DNA of 60,812 bases from an uncultured Oscillospiraceae bacterium. Lineage in GTDB: Bacteria; Bacillota; Clostridia; Oscillospirales; Oscillospiraceae. The notes under the pieces are model-generated. The model made no database searches and was not told the DNA's origin. It was given only the letters and a program-made list of their open reading frames with translations. Made by a program: the position numbers and the translations under genes. Within the stretch, counting starts at the first letter, position 1. Each line of letters starts with the position of its first letter. This document shows positions 49,595 to 60,400 of this stretch, in pieces. Where the stretch lies: assembly GCA_904419145.1 (NCBI GenBank), contig CAJFQQ010000010.1, positions 1 through 60,812 on the forward strand, given 5' to 3'.

Positions 49595-49626
49595 CCTCCG
49601 TTCTCACCATTGTATGAGAATGGAGG
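49595..49626 (-). promoter_or_regulatory. Hairpin sequestering the amidase ribosome site
   Basis: On the minus-strand mRNA, CCTCCATTCTCA pairs with TGAGAACGGAGG (12 bp, one A-C mismatch, loop of 8). The second arm contains the GGAGG ribosome site of the amidase gene, so the folded form would block translation. Confidence 0.5.
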
Positions 49627-49799
49627 TCGTTGCTTGACAGGGGCCTCTCCCCTTTTATATGGGCTCCCCTCCCCTGTTATCCGTGTCCACCACCGTGCAT
49701 AGCAGGCGGTTGCGGCAGCATGAACCAGAACAGCAGCTACCCATCCCATCGCAAAGCCGCTCACCAGGGTCTGGTTGATCGGAGCAACTGGTAAAATAC

Positions 49800-50591
49800 C
49801 TACCGGAGCGCTCCATTCAGCAGTCCCCGGATACCGCTCCACATATGAGGAAACTCCCGGCGGATAACACCCCAGACCTCCTGGACGGAGATACCTGCAT
49901 CTCTGGCAAAGGCGTAAGTTCCGACGGCCACATCCCCCACCGCCACATGGCCGACGGCCGAACCACCGATAGCCAGTCCGCCTGAGACAGCGCCGCCTCC
50001 TACAGAGAGCCACTGACTGACGGCCACACCTCCCAGAGCAAAGCCTCCCACCGCTATCCCGCCCAGGGAAAAAAGTCCCAGGCTCAGGCCCCCCAGAGCC
50101 AGCAGCAGCCCTACGCTGATCCCGCCCAGAGAGATGAGCCCCAGAGAGCAGCCGCCGATGGAAACGAGCCCCACAGCGGCGTTGCCGATGGCAATGATTC
50201 CCGTGGCTCGGGCAAAGCCATGGTGAGCGATGCGGATATGAACCAGCGGCAAGCCGAAGAGCTTTCTTTGGCTGACGTATTCATAGTAAGGCACATAGCG
50301 GGGATAGATATACCATCCATTGGGCGTGCTGTGGGGTGATGACGGGTTGCTCTGGGGGCCATCTCCCTGATGTTTCGAGAAATCTGGAGAAGTGCTGGCA
50401 CCATTTACCAACGCATCCAGACTCAGATCAAATAATCTGGCCAGCTCTACCAATTTCTCCAGTTCCGGCGTAGTCTGGCCCAGTTCCCACTTGCTGACGG
50501 TCTGCCGGGTGACGCCCAGCCGCTGCCCCAGTTCCTCCTGGGACCAGTTCCGGCTCCGGCGCAGGGCCATAAGATTTTCCGAAAAATTCAT
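49800..50591 (-). CDS. XRE-family regulator with C-terminal decapeptide repeats
   Basis: The 263-residue protein has an XRE helix-turn-helix (about 7-60; WSQEELGQRLGVTRQTVSKWELGQ), a Pro/Ser-rich linker (about 66-92), a Tyr-rich stretch (93-106) and then about nine Gly-rich repeats of ~10 residues (131-227; units such as GLISLGGISV), ending in a helix (234-260). The repeats are hydrophobic with regular GG, suggesting a beta-solenoid or membrane-associated Gly-zipper. I start it at ATG 50591; a TTG 12 bases upstream is too close to the ribosome site. Three palindromes lie upstream. Confidence 0.8.
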   Translation of the reverse strand: MNFSENLMALRRSRNWSQEELGQRLGVTRQTVSKWELGQTTPELEKLVELARLFDLSLDALVNGASTSPDFSKHQGDGPQSNPSSPHSTPNGWYIYPRYVPYYEYVSQRKLFGLPLVHIRIAHHGFARATGIIAIGNAAVGLVSIGGCSLGLISLGGISVGLLLALGGLSLGLFSLGGIAVGGFALGGVAVSQWLSVGGGAVSGGLAIGGSAVGHVAVGDVAVGTYAFARDAGISVQEVWGVIRREFPHMWSGIRGLLNGALR

Positions 50592-50609
50592 ATGGGGTTT
50601 CAACCTCTC

Positions 50610-50707
50610 TTTCCGGGAAACAGCTTAGCAGAAATCAGCGTTTTCGTCTACCAAATTCCGCTGGAAAGCTGTCAACCAAAGTTAACATGGCCGCATTTCC
50701 CGGGAAA
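50610..50707. promoter_or_regulatory. Three TTTCC-GGAAA palindromes upstream of the XRE gene
   Basis: TTTCCGGGAAA (50610-50620), ATTCCGCTGGAAA (50655-50667) and the perfect TTTCCCGGGAAA (50696-50707) lie in the ~100 bases upstream of the XRE start. TTGACA on the minus strand lies between the second and third. The layout suggests autoregulation by the XRE protein. Confidence 0.5.
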
Positions 50708-50726
50708 GCGGAGCGGCAGACGTGAA

Positions 50727-50757
50727 AATGCCCACCCGGCGGCACCAGGTGGGCATT
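50727..50757 (-). terminator. Probable terminator of fba
   Basis: A 10-bp stem (50727-50736 with 50748-50757), loop of 11, is followed on the minus strand by a short T-rich stretch. It lies 36 bases after the fba stop. Confidence 0.6.
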
Positions 50758-50792
50758 GTTCGCCAGAACACGTTCTGACAAGGGAAAACCAT

Positions 50793-51764
50793 TTACAGAG
50801 CCTTGCCGTCGCAGCCCAGCACGTTGATGAGCTTGTGCTTCACCAGCTCCTTGATAGCGGCGCGAGCGGGCTTCAGATACTCACGGGGATCGAACTTGTC
50901 AGGATGCTCGGCCATGAACTGACGGATGGTGCCGGTCATAGCCAGACGCAGGTCGGAGTCAATGTTGATCTTGCAGACAGCGCTGCGGGCGGCCTGACGG
51001 AGCTGCTCCTCGGGGATACCCACGGCATCGGGCATCTTGCCGCCGTTCTCGTTGATCATCTTCACAAAGTTCTGGGGCACGGAAGAAGAGCCATGGAGAA
51101 CGATGGGGAAGCCAGGCAGACGCTTGACGATTTCATCCAGAATGTCGAAACGCAGGGGAGGCGGAACCAGCTCGCCCTTCTCGTTGCGGGTGCACTGAGC
51201 GGCGGTGAACTTATAAGCGCCGTGGCTGGTGCCGATGGCGATGGCCAGGGAGTCGCAGCCGGTTTTCTCCACGAACTCCTGAACCTCCTCGGGGTGGGTG
51301 TAGTGGGACTCCTCGGCGGAGACCTTCACATCGTCCTCAATGCCGGCCAGAGCGCCCAGCTCGGCCTCTACCACCACGCCGTGGTCATGGGCATACTCCA
51401 CAACCTTCTTGGTGATCTCAATGTTCTCCTGGAAGGGCTTGGAGGAGGCGTCGATCATCACGGAAGTGAAGCCGCCGTCGATGCAGGACTTGCAGGTCTC
51501 GAAGTCGGGGCCGTGGTCCAGGTGCAGGGCGATGGGGATATTGGGGCACTCGATCACAGCGGCCTCCACCAGCTTGACCAGATAGGTGTGGTTGGCATAG
51601 GCACGGGCACCCTTGGAAACCTGCAGAATCACAGGGGCGTTCACCTCGCTGGCAGCCTCAGTGATACCCTGAACGATCTCCATGTTGTTGACGTTGAAGG
51701 CGCCGATGGCGTACCCACCGTTATATGCCTTCGCAAACATTTCTTTTGTAGTTACAAGGGGCAT
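50793..51764 (-). CDS. fba: Class II fructose-1,6-bisphosphate aldolase
   Basis: This glycolytic aldolase uses zinc. The 323-residue protein has HLDHGPDFETCKSCIDGGFTSVMIDAS with metal and catalytic residues, YTHPEEVQEFVEKTGCDSLAIAIGTSHGAYKF, and LHGSSSVP for phosphate binding, as in the Firmicutes class II group. It is transcribed away from pfp from a shared control region. Confidence 0.95.
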   Translation of the reverse strand: MPLVTTKEMFAKAYNGGYAIGAFNVNNMEIVQGITEAASEVNAPVILQVSKGARAYANHTYLVKLVEAAVIECPNIPIALHLDHGPDFETCKSCIDGGFTSVMIDASSKPFQENIEITKKVVEYAHDHGVVVEAELGALAGIEDDVKVSAEESHYTHPEEVQEFVEKTGCDSLAIAIGTSHGAYKFTAAQCTRNEKGELVPPPLRFDILDEIVKRLPGFPIVLHGSSSVPQNFVKMINENGGKMPDAVGIPEEQLRQAARSAVCKINIDSDLRLAMTGTIRQFMAEHPDKFDPREYLKPARAAIKELVKHKLINVLGCDGKAL

Positions 51765-51799
51765 AGTTCATATCCTCCCGTATTATAAAATGTACTTGT

Positions 51800-51828
51800 A
51801 TTGTACTACTTTTTTTGTGAAAATGCAA
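51800..51828 (-). promoter_or_regulatory. SigmaA promoter of fba
   Basis: On the minus strand TTGCAT (51823-51828) and TACAAT (51800-51805) are 17 bp apart, about 36 bases before the fba start. Confidence 0.75.
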
Positions 51829-51831
51829 CTG

Positions 51832-51860
51832 TTTACAAAACTAAAAACTAATGATAAACT
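51832..51860 (+). promoter_or_regulatory. SigmaA promoter of pfp
   Basis: TTTACA (51832-51837) and TAAACT (51855-51860) are 17 bp apart. The -35 lies only 3 bp from the -35 of the divergent fba promoter. Confidence 0.6.
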
Positions 51861-51895
51861 ATAGAAAGATTTGTTGAATTGGAGGTAACCTACCA

Positions 51896-53134
51896 ATGAA
51901 AGAACTCAAAGGAGCCTGCATCATCGGCCAGTCCGGCGGCCCCTCTTCTGTGATCAACTCCAGCGCTTACGGCGTGATCCGCACCGCCCTGGACAACCCC
52001 ATGATCACCAAGGTCTACGGCGCCGAGCACGGCATCAAGGGCGTGCTCAACGACCGCCTGTTTGACATGGGCGAGGAGGACCCCAAGGAGCTGGAGCTGC
52101 TGAAGTTTACCCCCTCCTCCGCTCTGGGTTCCTGCCGCTACAAGATCGCCGATCCCGATGTGGACGACACCGACTACAAGCGCATCCTGGAGATCTTTAA
52201 GAAGTACGATGTCCGCTATTTCTTCTACAACGGCGGCAACGACTCCATGGACACCTGCAACAAGATCTCCAAATACATGATGAAGGTCGGCTATGAGTGC
52301 CGGGTCATGGGTGTGCCCAAGACCATCGACAACGACCTGTTCGGCACCGACCACTGCCCCGGCTTTGCCAGCGCCGCCAAGTATATCGCCACCTCCTGCA
52401 TGGAGGTCTATAAGGATGCCCGTGTCTATGACACCGGCATGGTGGTTATTATGGAGATCATGGGCCGTCACGCCGGCTGGCTGACCGCCGCCGCCGCTCT
52501 GGCGGACTACGCCGGCGCAGGTCCCGACCTGATCTATCTCCCCGAGGTGGACTTCGACATGGACAAGTTCCTGGCCGATGTCAAGCGGGTCTACAACGAG
52601 AAGGGCAACTGCATGGTGGCCGTGTCCGAGGGTATCCACTATGCCGACGGTTCCTTCGTCTCCGAGGCCAAGACCTCCGCGACCGATGGGTTTGGCCACG
52701 CTCAGCTGGGCGGTCTGGCCGCTCTGCTGGCGGACCGTGTGAAGAAGGAGACCGGCGCCAAGGTCCGCGGCATTGAGCTGAGCCTGCTGCAGCGCTGCGC
52801 TGCCCATCTGGCCAGCAAGACCGACTACGAGGAGTCCTTCATGGCGGGCAAGGCCGCCGTCGAGAATGCTGTGGCTGGCCTTACCGACAAGATGGTGGGC
52901 TTCGAGTGCACTCGTGAGGGTGGAAAGTATGTCTGCCAGACCAAGCTGTTTGATCTGAAGGATGTTGCCAACACCGAGAAGAAGCTGCCTCTGGAATGGA
53001 TCAATGCCGATCACAACGGGATCACGCAGGGCTTCATCGACTACTGCCTGCCCCTCATCCAGGGTGAGACGGAAATGGTGAAGGAGAACGGCCTGCCCCG
53101 CTTTGCCCGCTTGAAGAAGGTCCTGGCGAAGTAA
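51896..53134 (+). CDS. pfp: Pyrophosphate-dependent 6-phosphofructokinase
   Basis: PPi-PFK reversibly phosphorylates fructose 6-phosphate with PPi. The 412-residue protein has GQSGGPSSVINSS, GGNDS (113-117) where ATP-PFK has GGDGS, PKTIDND (141-147, whose Lys favours PPi) and MGRHAGWLTAAAAL. The length and these residues fit the PPi-dependent clade; the Asn in GGND is less common than Asp. GGAGG lies 10 bases before ATG 51896. Its product feeds the divergently encoded aldolase. Confidence 0.93.
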   Translation: MKELKGACIIGQSGGPSSVINSSAYGVIRTALDNPMITKVYGAEHGIKGVLNDRLFDMGEEDPKELELLKFTPSSALGSCRYKIADPDVDDTDYKRILEIFKKYDVRYFFYNGGNDSMDTCNKISKYMMKVGYECRVMGVPKTIDNDLFGTDHCPGFASAAKYIATSCMEVYKDARVYDTGMVVIMEIMGRHAGWLTAAAALADYAGAGPDLIYLPEVDFDMDKFLADVKRVYNEKGNCMVAVSEGIHYADGSFVSEAKTSATDGFGHAQLGGLAALLADRVKKETGAKVRGIELSLLQRCAAHLASKTDYEESFMAGKAAVENAVAGLTDKMVGFECTREGGKYVCQTKLFDLKDVANTEKKLPLEWINADHNGITQGFIDYCLPLIQGETEMVKENGLPRFARLKKVLAK

Positions 53135-53165
53135 GGCCTCTTCCCTGCTCGAACAAAACAAATCG

Positions 53166-53197
53166 AGAGCCGGTTCCCATGGGAACCGGCTCTTTGA
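53166..53197 (+). terminator. Terminator after pfp
   Basis: A nearly perfect palindrome with 13-bp arms (53166-53178 with 53181-53193) is followed by a short T-rich stretch. Confidence 0.8.
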
Positions 53198-53234
53198 TTT
53201 TCGTTTGGCGGATGGGTTTTCAAGTCAATAAAGA

Positions 53235-53266
53235 GCGCTGGGAGCAGCATACCCTGTTCCCAGCGC
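53235..53266 (-). terminator. Terminator of the ligA transcript
   Basis: A 9-bp stem (53235-53243 with 53258-53266), loop of 14, is followed on the minus strand by TCTTTATT, 37 bases after the ligA stop. Confidence 0.6.
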
Positions 53267-53302
53267 CTTCTTGTTTTGGTGGTGGATGAACGGCAGCCTG
53301 CC

Positions 53303-56016
<2,714 letters not shown>

Positions 56017-56034
56017 TTGCTACCACCCCAGCAG

Positions 56035-56065
56035 ATGGTATGAGGCGACGGCTTATCCCTATGCC
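56035..56065 (-). promoter_or_regulatory. SigmaE-type promoter of yunB
   Basis: On the minus strand GGCATAGG (56058-56065) and CATACCAT (56035-56042), 15 bp apart, match the SigmaE consensus at 6/8 and 7/8. The -35 overlaps the murD stop codon. Confidence 0.65.
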
Positions 56066-57432
56066 AGGTGATTGACCTGCTCCTTGAAATATTTTCCCTT
56101 CTCCATGAAGTTGGGGAACCGATCAAAGGAGGTACTGGCAGGCGACATGACCACCACATCCCCCTCGTTGGCTACAGCAGCCGCATGGCGGACCGCTTCG
56201 GCCCAATCCGAGACCTCTGCGATCGGAAGGCCCTGATAGTTCTCCGCCTGCTCCACGCTCTCCCGGATGACTTTGGCTGTGGCGCCGCAGAGGATCAGGT
56301 ATTTCACATGGTCGTTAATCAGGGGCCCCAGGTCTTTGTAGGAGACGCCCTTGTCCTTTCCGCCGGCCAGCAGGATGATTTTCTGGTCAAAGGAATGGAG
56401 GCAGGCGGCCGTGCGGCTGGGGCTGCTGGCAATGGCGTCGTTGAACCAGCGGACGCCATGCAGTTCCCGGACAAACTCGATCCGGTGCTCCACTCCGCCA
56501 AAGTTGCGGGCAAAGATCCGGATCGCCTCGTCCTCCACCAAACCATCTACCGCAGCAATAGCGGCCATGTAGTTCTCCACGTTGTGGATGCCGGGCAGAC
56601 GGATATCCGAGAGGGGCAGAACCATCCGGACGCCGGCATCATTGCGCATCCAGATAGCCTTCTCCCAAAGGAAGGCGCCCAGGGACGGGTCCTCTTTCCT
56701 TGTAAAGTAAAATACCTTGCTGGCGGCCTTTTGGGCGAGCTCCCGGGTGATTGCATTGTCCCCGTTGCACACCAGCTTGTCCATGGGGGACTGGAATTGA
56801 AAGATCCGCTCTTTGGCCGCCACATATTCCGCCATATCCGTGTGTACATCCAGATGGTTGGGAGCCAGATTGGTTAAAACGGCGATCTGGGGGCTGCGCT
56901 CCATGGTCATAAGCTGAAACGAACTCAATTCCAGTACTGCCACACCGTCAGCGGACATAGTATCCGCCTCTGCCAGAAGCGGATGGCCGATGTTGCCGCC
57001 CAGATACACATTCCGTCCAGCCGCTGTCAGGAGCTGGGCGATGATGGTGGTCGTGGTGGTCTTTCCGTCGCTTCCCGTAACACCGATGATGGGACAGGGG
57101 CAGACCTCAAAAAACACCTCCATCTCCGAGGTGATCTGACTGCCGCGGGCCTTCGCCTTCTCCAGATATTTGGGATGGAGGCCTGGGGTGCGGAAGATGA
57201 TGTCCTGATCCAAATGGTCCAGATAGTCTGCGCCCAGTACCAGACGGCATCCCTTTCCCTCCAGATCGGTTAAAAGCGCTTCGTCAAATTGACTGCGTTC
57301 CCTCTTGTCACAGGCAGTCACGGCAAAGCCGGCATCCAGCAGCAGCTCGATCAGCGGCGTATTGCTGACGCCGATGCCAATGACACCGATGGTTTTTCCT
57401 TGGATGGATTCCAAATAGGTCTTCAGGCTCAT
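56059..57432 (-). CDS. murD: UDP-N-acetylmuramoylalanine--D-glutamate ligase
   Basis: MurD adds D-Glu to UDP-MurNAc-L-Ala. The 457-residue protein has the N-terminal nucleotide-binding part (TIGVIGIGVSNTPLIELLLDAG), ATP loop GVTGSDGKTT (117-126) and the Mur ligase centre LTNLAPNHLDVH. It is away from the usual mra/mur cluster. GGAGG precedes the ATG on the minus strand. Confidence 0.95.
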   Translation of the reverse strand: MSLKTYLESIQGKTIGVIGIGVSNTPLIELLLDAGFAVTACDKRERSQFDEALLTDLEGKGCRLVLGADYLDHLDQDIIFRTPGLHPKYLEKAKARGSQITSEMEVFFEVCPCPIIGVTGSDGKTTTTTIIAQLLTAAGRNVYLGGNIGHPLLAEADTMSADGVAVLELSSFQLMTMERSPQIAVLTNLAPNHLDVHTDMAEYVAAKERIFQFQSPMDKLVCNGDNAITRELAQKAASKVFYFTRKEDPSLGAFLWEKAIWMRNDAGVRMVLPLSDIRLPGIHNVENYMAAIAAVDGLVEDEAIRIFARNFGGVEHRIEFVRELHGVRWFNDAIASSPSRTAACLHSFDQKIILLAGGKDKGVSYKDLGPLINDHVKYLILCGATAKVIRESVEQAENYQGLPIAEVSDWAEAVRHAAAVANEGDVVVMSPASTSFDRFPNFMEKGKYFKEQVNHLA

Positions 57433-57504
57433 AAGATAGCCTCCTTTTCGCGCAGGTTAAGCGGGCGGCAAAGAGTGCCCAGGGGTCAAATGGGAATTTC
57501 ATAT

Positions 57505-57533
57505 ATTATATGCCAAACCTGTAAAAATGGCAA
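57505..57533 (-). promoter_or_regulatory. SigmaA promoter of murD
   Basis: On the minus strand TTGCCA (57528-57533) and a perfect TATAAT (57505-57510) are 17 bp apart. Confidence 0.8.
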
Positions 57534-57539
57534 CTGTCC

Positions 57540-57568
57540 TTGACAATCCTCCGCTGTTTTTGTAAAAT
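57540..57568 (+). promoter_or_regulatory. SigmaA promoter of rnpB
   Basis: TTGACA (57540-57545) and TAAAAT (57563-57568) are 17 bp apart, with the RNA 5' end expected 8-9 bases later. The -35 is 6 bp from that of the divergent murD promoter. Confidence 0.85.
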
Positions 57569-57576
57569 AACGCTTG

Positions 57577-58008
57577 TGAGTAGAACAGACAGCCGCGGGC
57601 CGGCACCGAAAGGTCCGGTCTGAGGAAAGTCCGGGCTCCACAGGGCAAGGATAACGGGTAACACCCGCCGGGGGCGACCCTAGGACCAGTGCAACAGAGA
57701 GATACCGCCACATCACCGCAGGCTCCATGTTTTTTGCTGTCAATGGAGGGCAGCGTAAAGCTTGCGCCGCTGACACAGCCGGCAAAGAATGTGGAGCCTG
57801 CGGCGGCGTGGTAAGGGTGGAAAAGTGAGGTAAGAGCTCACTCGGTGACGGGAGACCGCTCGCCGCTGTAAACTCTATCCGGAGCAACACCGTGGGAGGA
57901 CATAAAGGCTTGCCCGGCTGTCCTCAGGAGGTGGCTGGAGCGCGTCGGCAACGGCGCGCCAAGATAGATGGCTGTCAAATACAGAACCCGGCTTACAGTT
58001 TTGCTCAT
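57577..58008 (+). ncRNA. rnpB: RNase P RNA (class A)
   Basis: The catalytic RNA of RNase P, which makes tRNA 5' ends. Conserved parts are seen in order: GAGGAAAGTCCGGGCTCC, then GACCAGTGCAACAGAGAGATACCGCC, GGTAAGGGTGGAAAAG, GGTAAGAGCTCAC, CCGGAGCAA and the 3' ACAGAACCCGGCTTA. The ends pair as P1 (GAGTAGAAC at 57578 with GTTTTGCTC near 57998), which sets the borders. The promoter and terminator are clear. The helix layout fits the ancestral A type rather than the Bacillus B type. Confidence 0.95.
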
Positions 58009-58017
58009 GGCATATGA

Positions 58018-58052
58018 GGAGGGGCGCCTAGCGGGCGCCCCTCCCCTTTTTT
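58018..58052 (+). terminator. Terminator of rnpB
   Basis: A perfect 11-bp GC stem (58018-58028 with 58034-58044), loop of 5, followed by six T. Confidence 0.92.
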
Positions 58053-58128
58053 CTGTTTGTGCCACAAAACAAAAATGAGAGGTATTAAGTGTTCCAATCA
58101 AGTTTGCTTTTTATGTCAGGTAAACATC

Positions 58129-58866
58129 TTACTCGTCCTGATCCCAGTTGTGGTACACGTTCTGGATATCGTCGTTGTCCTCCATGAGCTCGATCATCTT
58201 TGTCATGTTTTTGATGTCGTCCTCATTGGTGAGCTTCACATAGTTCTGGGGAACCATCTCGATCGCGGCAGAGGCGAACACATACCCCTTCTCCTCCAGC
58301 GCCTTGGTGACCGCGTTGAAGTCATCCGGCGCTGTGGTAATCTCAAAGACCGGGCCGTCGGCCTCCACATCCTCTGCGCCGGCGTCCAGGGCATCCATCA
58401 TCACTGTTTCTTCATCCAGATCGCCGTCCTCATTATCGATGACGATGACTCCCTTGCGGTCAAAGGACCAGGACACACAGCCGCTGGCGCCCATATTTCC
58501 GCCGTATTTGTCAAACAGGTGACGGACCTCCGGCGCAGTACGGTTGCGGTTGTCGGTAAGCGCCTCCACAATGACCGCTACGCCATTGGGGCCATATCCT
58601 TCATAGACCACATTTTCAAAGTTATCCGTATTGCCGGCCCCCAGGGCCTTGTCAATCGTGCGCTTGATGTTGTCATTGGGCATATTGGCTGCCTTGGCCT
58701 CGGCGATGACGGTAGCCAGCCGGGAGTTATTGTTGGGATCGCCGCTGCCGCCTTCTTTAACGGCCACGATCATTTTACGGGCGATCTTGGTGAAGATCTG
58801 GGAACGCTTGGCGTCGGCAGCGCCCTTGGTTTTTTGAATATTATGCCATTTGGAATGTCCAGACAT
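58129..58866 (-). CDS. yebC: YebC/PmpR family protein
   Basis: YebC-type proteins help ribosomes through proline-rich stretches or regulate transcription. The 245-residue protein starts MSGHSKWHNIQKTKGAADAKRSQIFTKIARKMIVAVKEGG, the family signature, with DNIKRTIDKALG and GYGPNGVAVIVEALTDNRNRT. GGAGAATAAAC precedes ATG 58866 on the minus strand. It is the last gene of the leftward trmK-nif3-yebC group. Confidence 0.95.
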   Translation of the reverse strand: MSGHSKWHNIQKTKGAADAKRSQIFTKIARKMIVAVKEGGSGDPNNNSRLATVIAEAKAANMPNDNIKRTIDKALGAGNTDNFENVVYEGYGPNGVAVIVEALTDNRNRTAPEVRHLFDKYGGNMGASGCVSWSFDRKGVIVIDNEDGDLDEETVMMDALDAGAEDVEADGPVFEITTAPDDFNAVTKALEEKGYVFASAAIEMVPQNYVKLTNEDDIKNMTKMIELMEDNDDIQNVYHNWDQDE

Positions 58867-58903
58867 TGTTTATTCTCCTTCAAAATCAATGAAATAAATA
58901 GTA

Positions 58904-59683
58904 TTACGAAATATATTGGATGACCTCTTTGTGCTGATGGGATTTTTCAATGTGGAGCTCCGGGAATTTCTGCCGCAAGGCATCCATCAAAACGTGGCAG
59001 ACCACATCCTCTGTAGGAAAATGACCAGCATCAATTAAAGTGAGCCCTAAATCCAGTGCATCGAGAAATTGATTATACTTCAAATCGGCCGTTACAAATG
59101 TGTCGCAGCCGCAAGCCACTGCTTCTGTAAAGAAATCGCCGCATGCACCGCCACCGACGGCAACGCGGTAAACGGGTTTTCCACCATTGACAAACCGCAG
59201 CCCGTTGGCCCGAAGCGATGCCTTCACACGTTGAAGGAACTCGTTCAGCGGCATCGCACTGGGTAATGTCCCAATGCGTTCAATGCCGTCTTCTTTCGCA
59301 GGCTCCGCCCCAATCAAACCTAAAGCAGTGGCGAGCGCATCGTTTACGCCACCTTTTGCTGCGTCCAAATTAGTATGCATGCAAATTGCCGCGATATGGT
59401 TTTGTACCAGGGAGAGCAGCAGGCGCCCTTGAGGATTGTCGTCACAGATGGATTGCACTGGATGCCATGCACAATTCATCACTGGATGGTGGGCAACAAT
59501 TAAATCACACCCCTGTTCCCGGGCCTCTGCAGCAACTCGGCCCGTAATATCCAGGGATACCATGACCCGTTTTACAGGACGCTGAGCCTCCCCTACCAAA
59601 AGCCCTACATTATCCCAACTCTGGGCCAAAGATTTTGGTGCCAATCCGAACAGAAACTGCTCAATCTCCCGTACGGTTGTCAC
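58904..59683 (-). CDS. Nif3-like dinuclear metal centre hexameric protein
   Basis: This 259-residue NIF3/DUF34 protein has SWDNVGLLVG, LIVAHHPVM (metal His pair), HTNLDAAKGGVND, and VGGGACGDFFTEA, typical of the family with a di-metal site; its substrate is unsettled, with links to folate and GTP cyclohydrolase-like chemistry. I start it at GTG 59683, overlapping the trmK stop, with AAGGAGGG 6 bases ahead, rather than 49 codons upstream inside trmK. trmK-nif3 pairs are common in Firmicutes. Confidence 0.9.
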   Translation of the reverse strand: MTTVREIEQFLFGLAPKSLAQSWDNVGLLVGEAQRPVKRVMVSLDITGRVAAEAREQGCDLIVAHHPVMNCAWHPVQSICDDNPQGRLLLSLVQNHIAAICMHTNLDAAKGGVNDALATALGLIGAEPAKEDGIERIGTLPSAMPLNEFLQRVKASLRANGLRFVNGGKPVYRVAVGGGACGDFFTEAVACGCDTFVTADLKYNQFLDALDLGLTLIDAGHFPTEDVVCHVLMDALRQKFPELHIEKSHQHKEVIQYIS

Positions 59684-60366
59684 AGCGTTCCCTCCTTTTC
59701 TTTCAGTGCTCGCAGTGCCTCCTCTAAAGCATATAGCCGGGCGCCAGGCTCTCTTGTATTGCGCAGGCCATCGGAGGCCAGTTGCAGACGACGGCACCAA
59801 TCCTGCAAATAATCTCGGAATAGCGGGCACTCCACCTTAGAAAAACCATAATAACGTTCTCCAGGGCTTGGTGGATCCATCTGCCCTCCGGTCGCCCGCA
59901 GAATTGGATAGATATGCCCCTTATCCAATACCAGTTGTTCCTCCAGAATCCGATAGTGGTGGGCGGCAAGCCACGGCCGCAGGAATTCCGCCCTGCTCAT
60001 GGGCTGTAAAAGCAGCTCTTTTTCATGGCACCACGGGACAGCGTCCAGAATGGCAGCTATGGTTTCTCCGCCCATTCCGGCAATTACCACAGTATCGACC
60101 TCTTGAGGAGAAACTTCTGCCAAGCCATCACAAAGACGAAATGAGATCTGATGTTCCCGTCCCCATTCCCTTGCTGTACGTTTTCCGTGTTCTAAGGGGC
60201 CTGGGCGAATGTCAGTAGCAATGGCGCATGAAATCCGGTTGCGCTGCAATAAATAGATGGGAAGATACCCGTGGTCAGTTCCGACATCTGCAATCCGGCT
60301 CCCTTGCGGAACCAAGTCAGCGATTGCCTGCAGCCTGGGCTGCAGGGTCAACTGCATCTGCGCCAT
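59680..60366 (-). CDS. trmK: tRNA (adenine-22-N1) methyltransferase
   Basis: TrmK makes m1A22 in some tRNAs with SAM. The 228-residue protein has MQLTLQPRLQAIADLV, the SAM motif IADVGTDHGYLPIYL (about 25-39) and VVIAGMGGETI with family-specific residues. I start at ATG 60366 (GGAGGG 5 bases ahead). The adjoining promoter TTGACG-17-TATACT points leftward. Confidence 0.93.
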   Translation of the reverse strand: MAQMQLTLQPRLQAIADLVPQGSRIADVGTDHGYLPIYLLQRNRISCAIATDIRPGPLEHGKRTAREWGREHQISFRLCDGLAEVSPQEVDTVVIAGMGGETIAAILDAVPWCHEKELLLQPMSRAEFLRPWLAAHHYRILEEQLVLDKGHIYPILRATGGQMDPPSPGERYYGFSKVECPLFRDYLQDWCRRLQLASDGLRNTREPGARLYALEEALRALKEKEGTL

Positions 60367-60400
60367 ATATGCCCTCCAATTTTGAGAGATAAGCGGTAAT

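Noticed and set aside
49585-50013. N-terminal extension of the amidase frame beyond ATG 49584
   Set aside because: The extension runs antisense into the XRE gene, is Arg/Gly/Pro-rich at first, and a good ribosome site stands directly before ATG 49584. A hydrophobic stretch near 49690-49790 leaves some doubt.
50592-51788. Rightward 398-codon open frame opposite fba
   Set aside because: Shadow of fba codon bias; no ribosome site and no domain.
51890-53161. Leftward 423-codon open frame opposite pfp
   Set aside because: The frame is the complement of strongly biased third positions in pfp; the product is a Val/Gly/His-rich shadow.
57577-58008. Short ORFs inside the rnpB region on both strands
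   Set aside because: The sequence matches conserved RNase P RNA blocks with promoter and terminator, so the frames are accidental.
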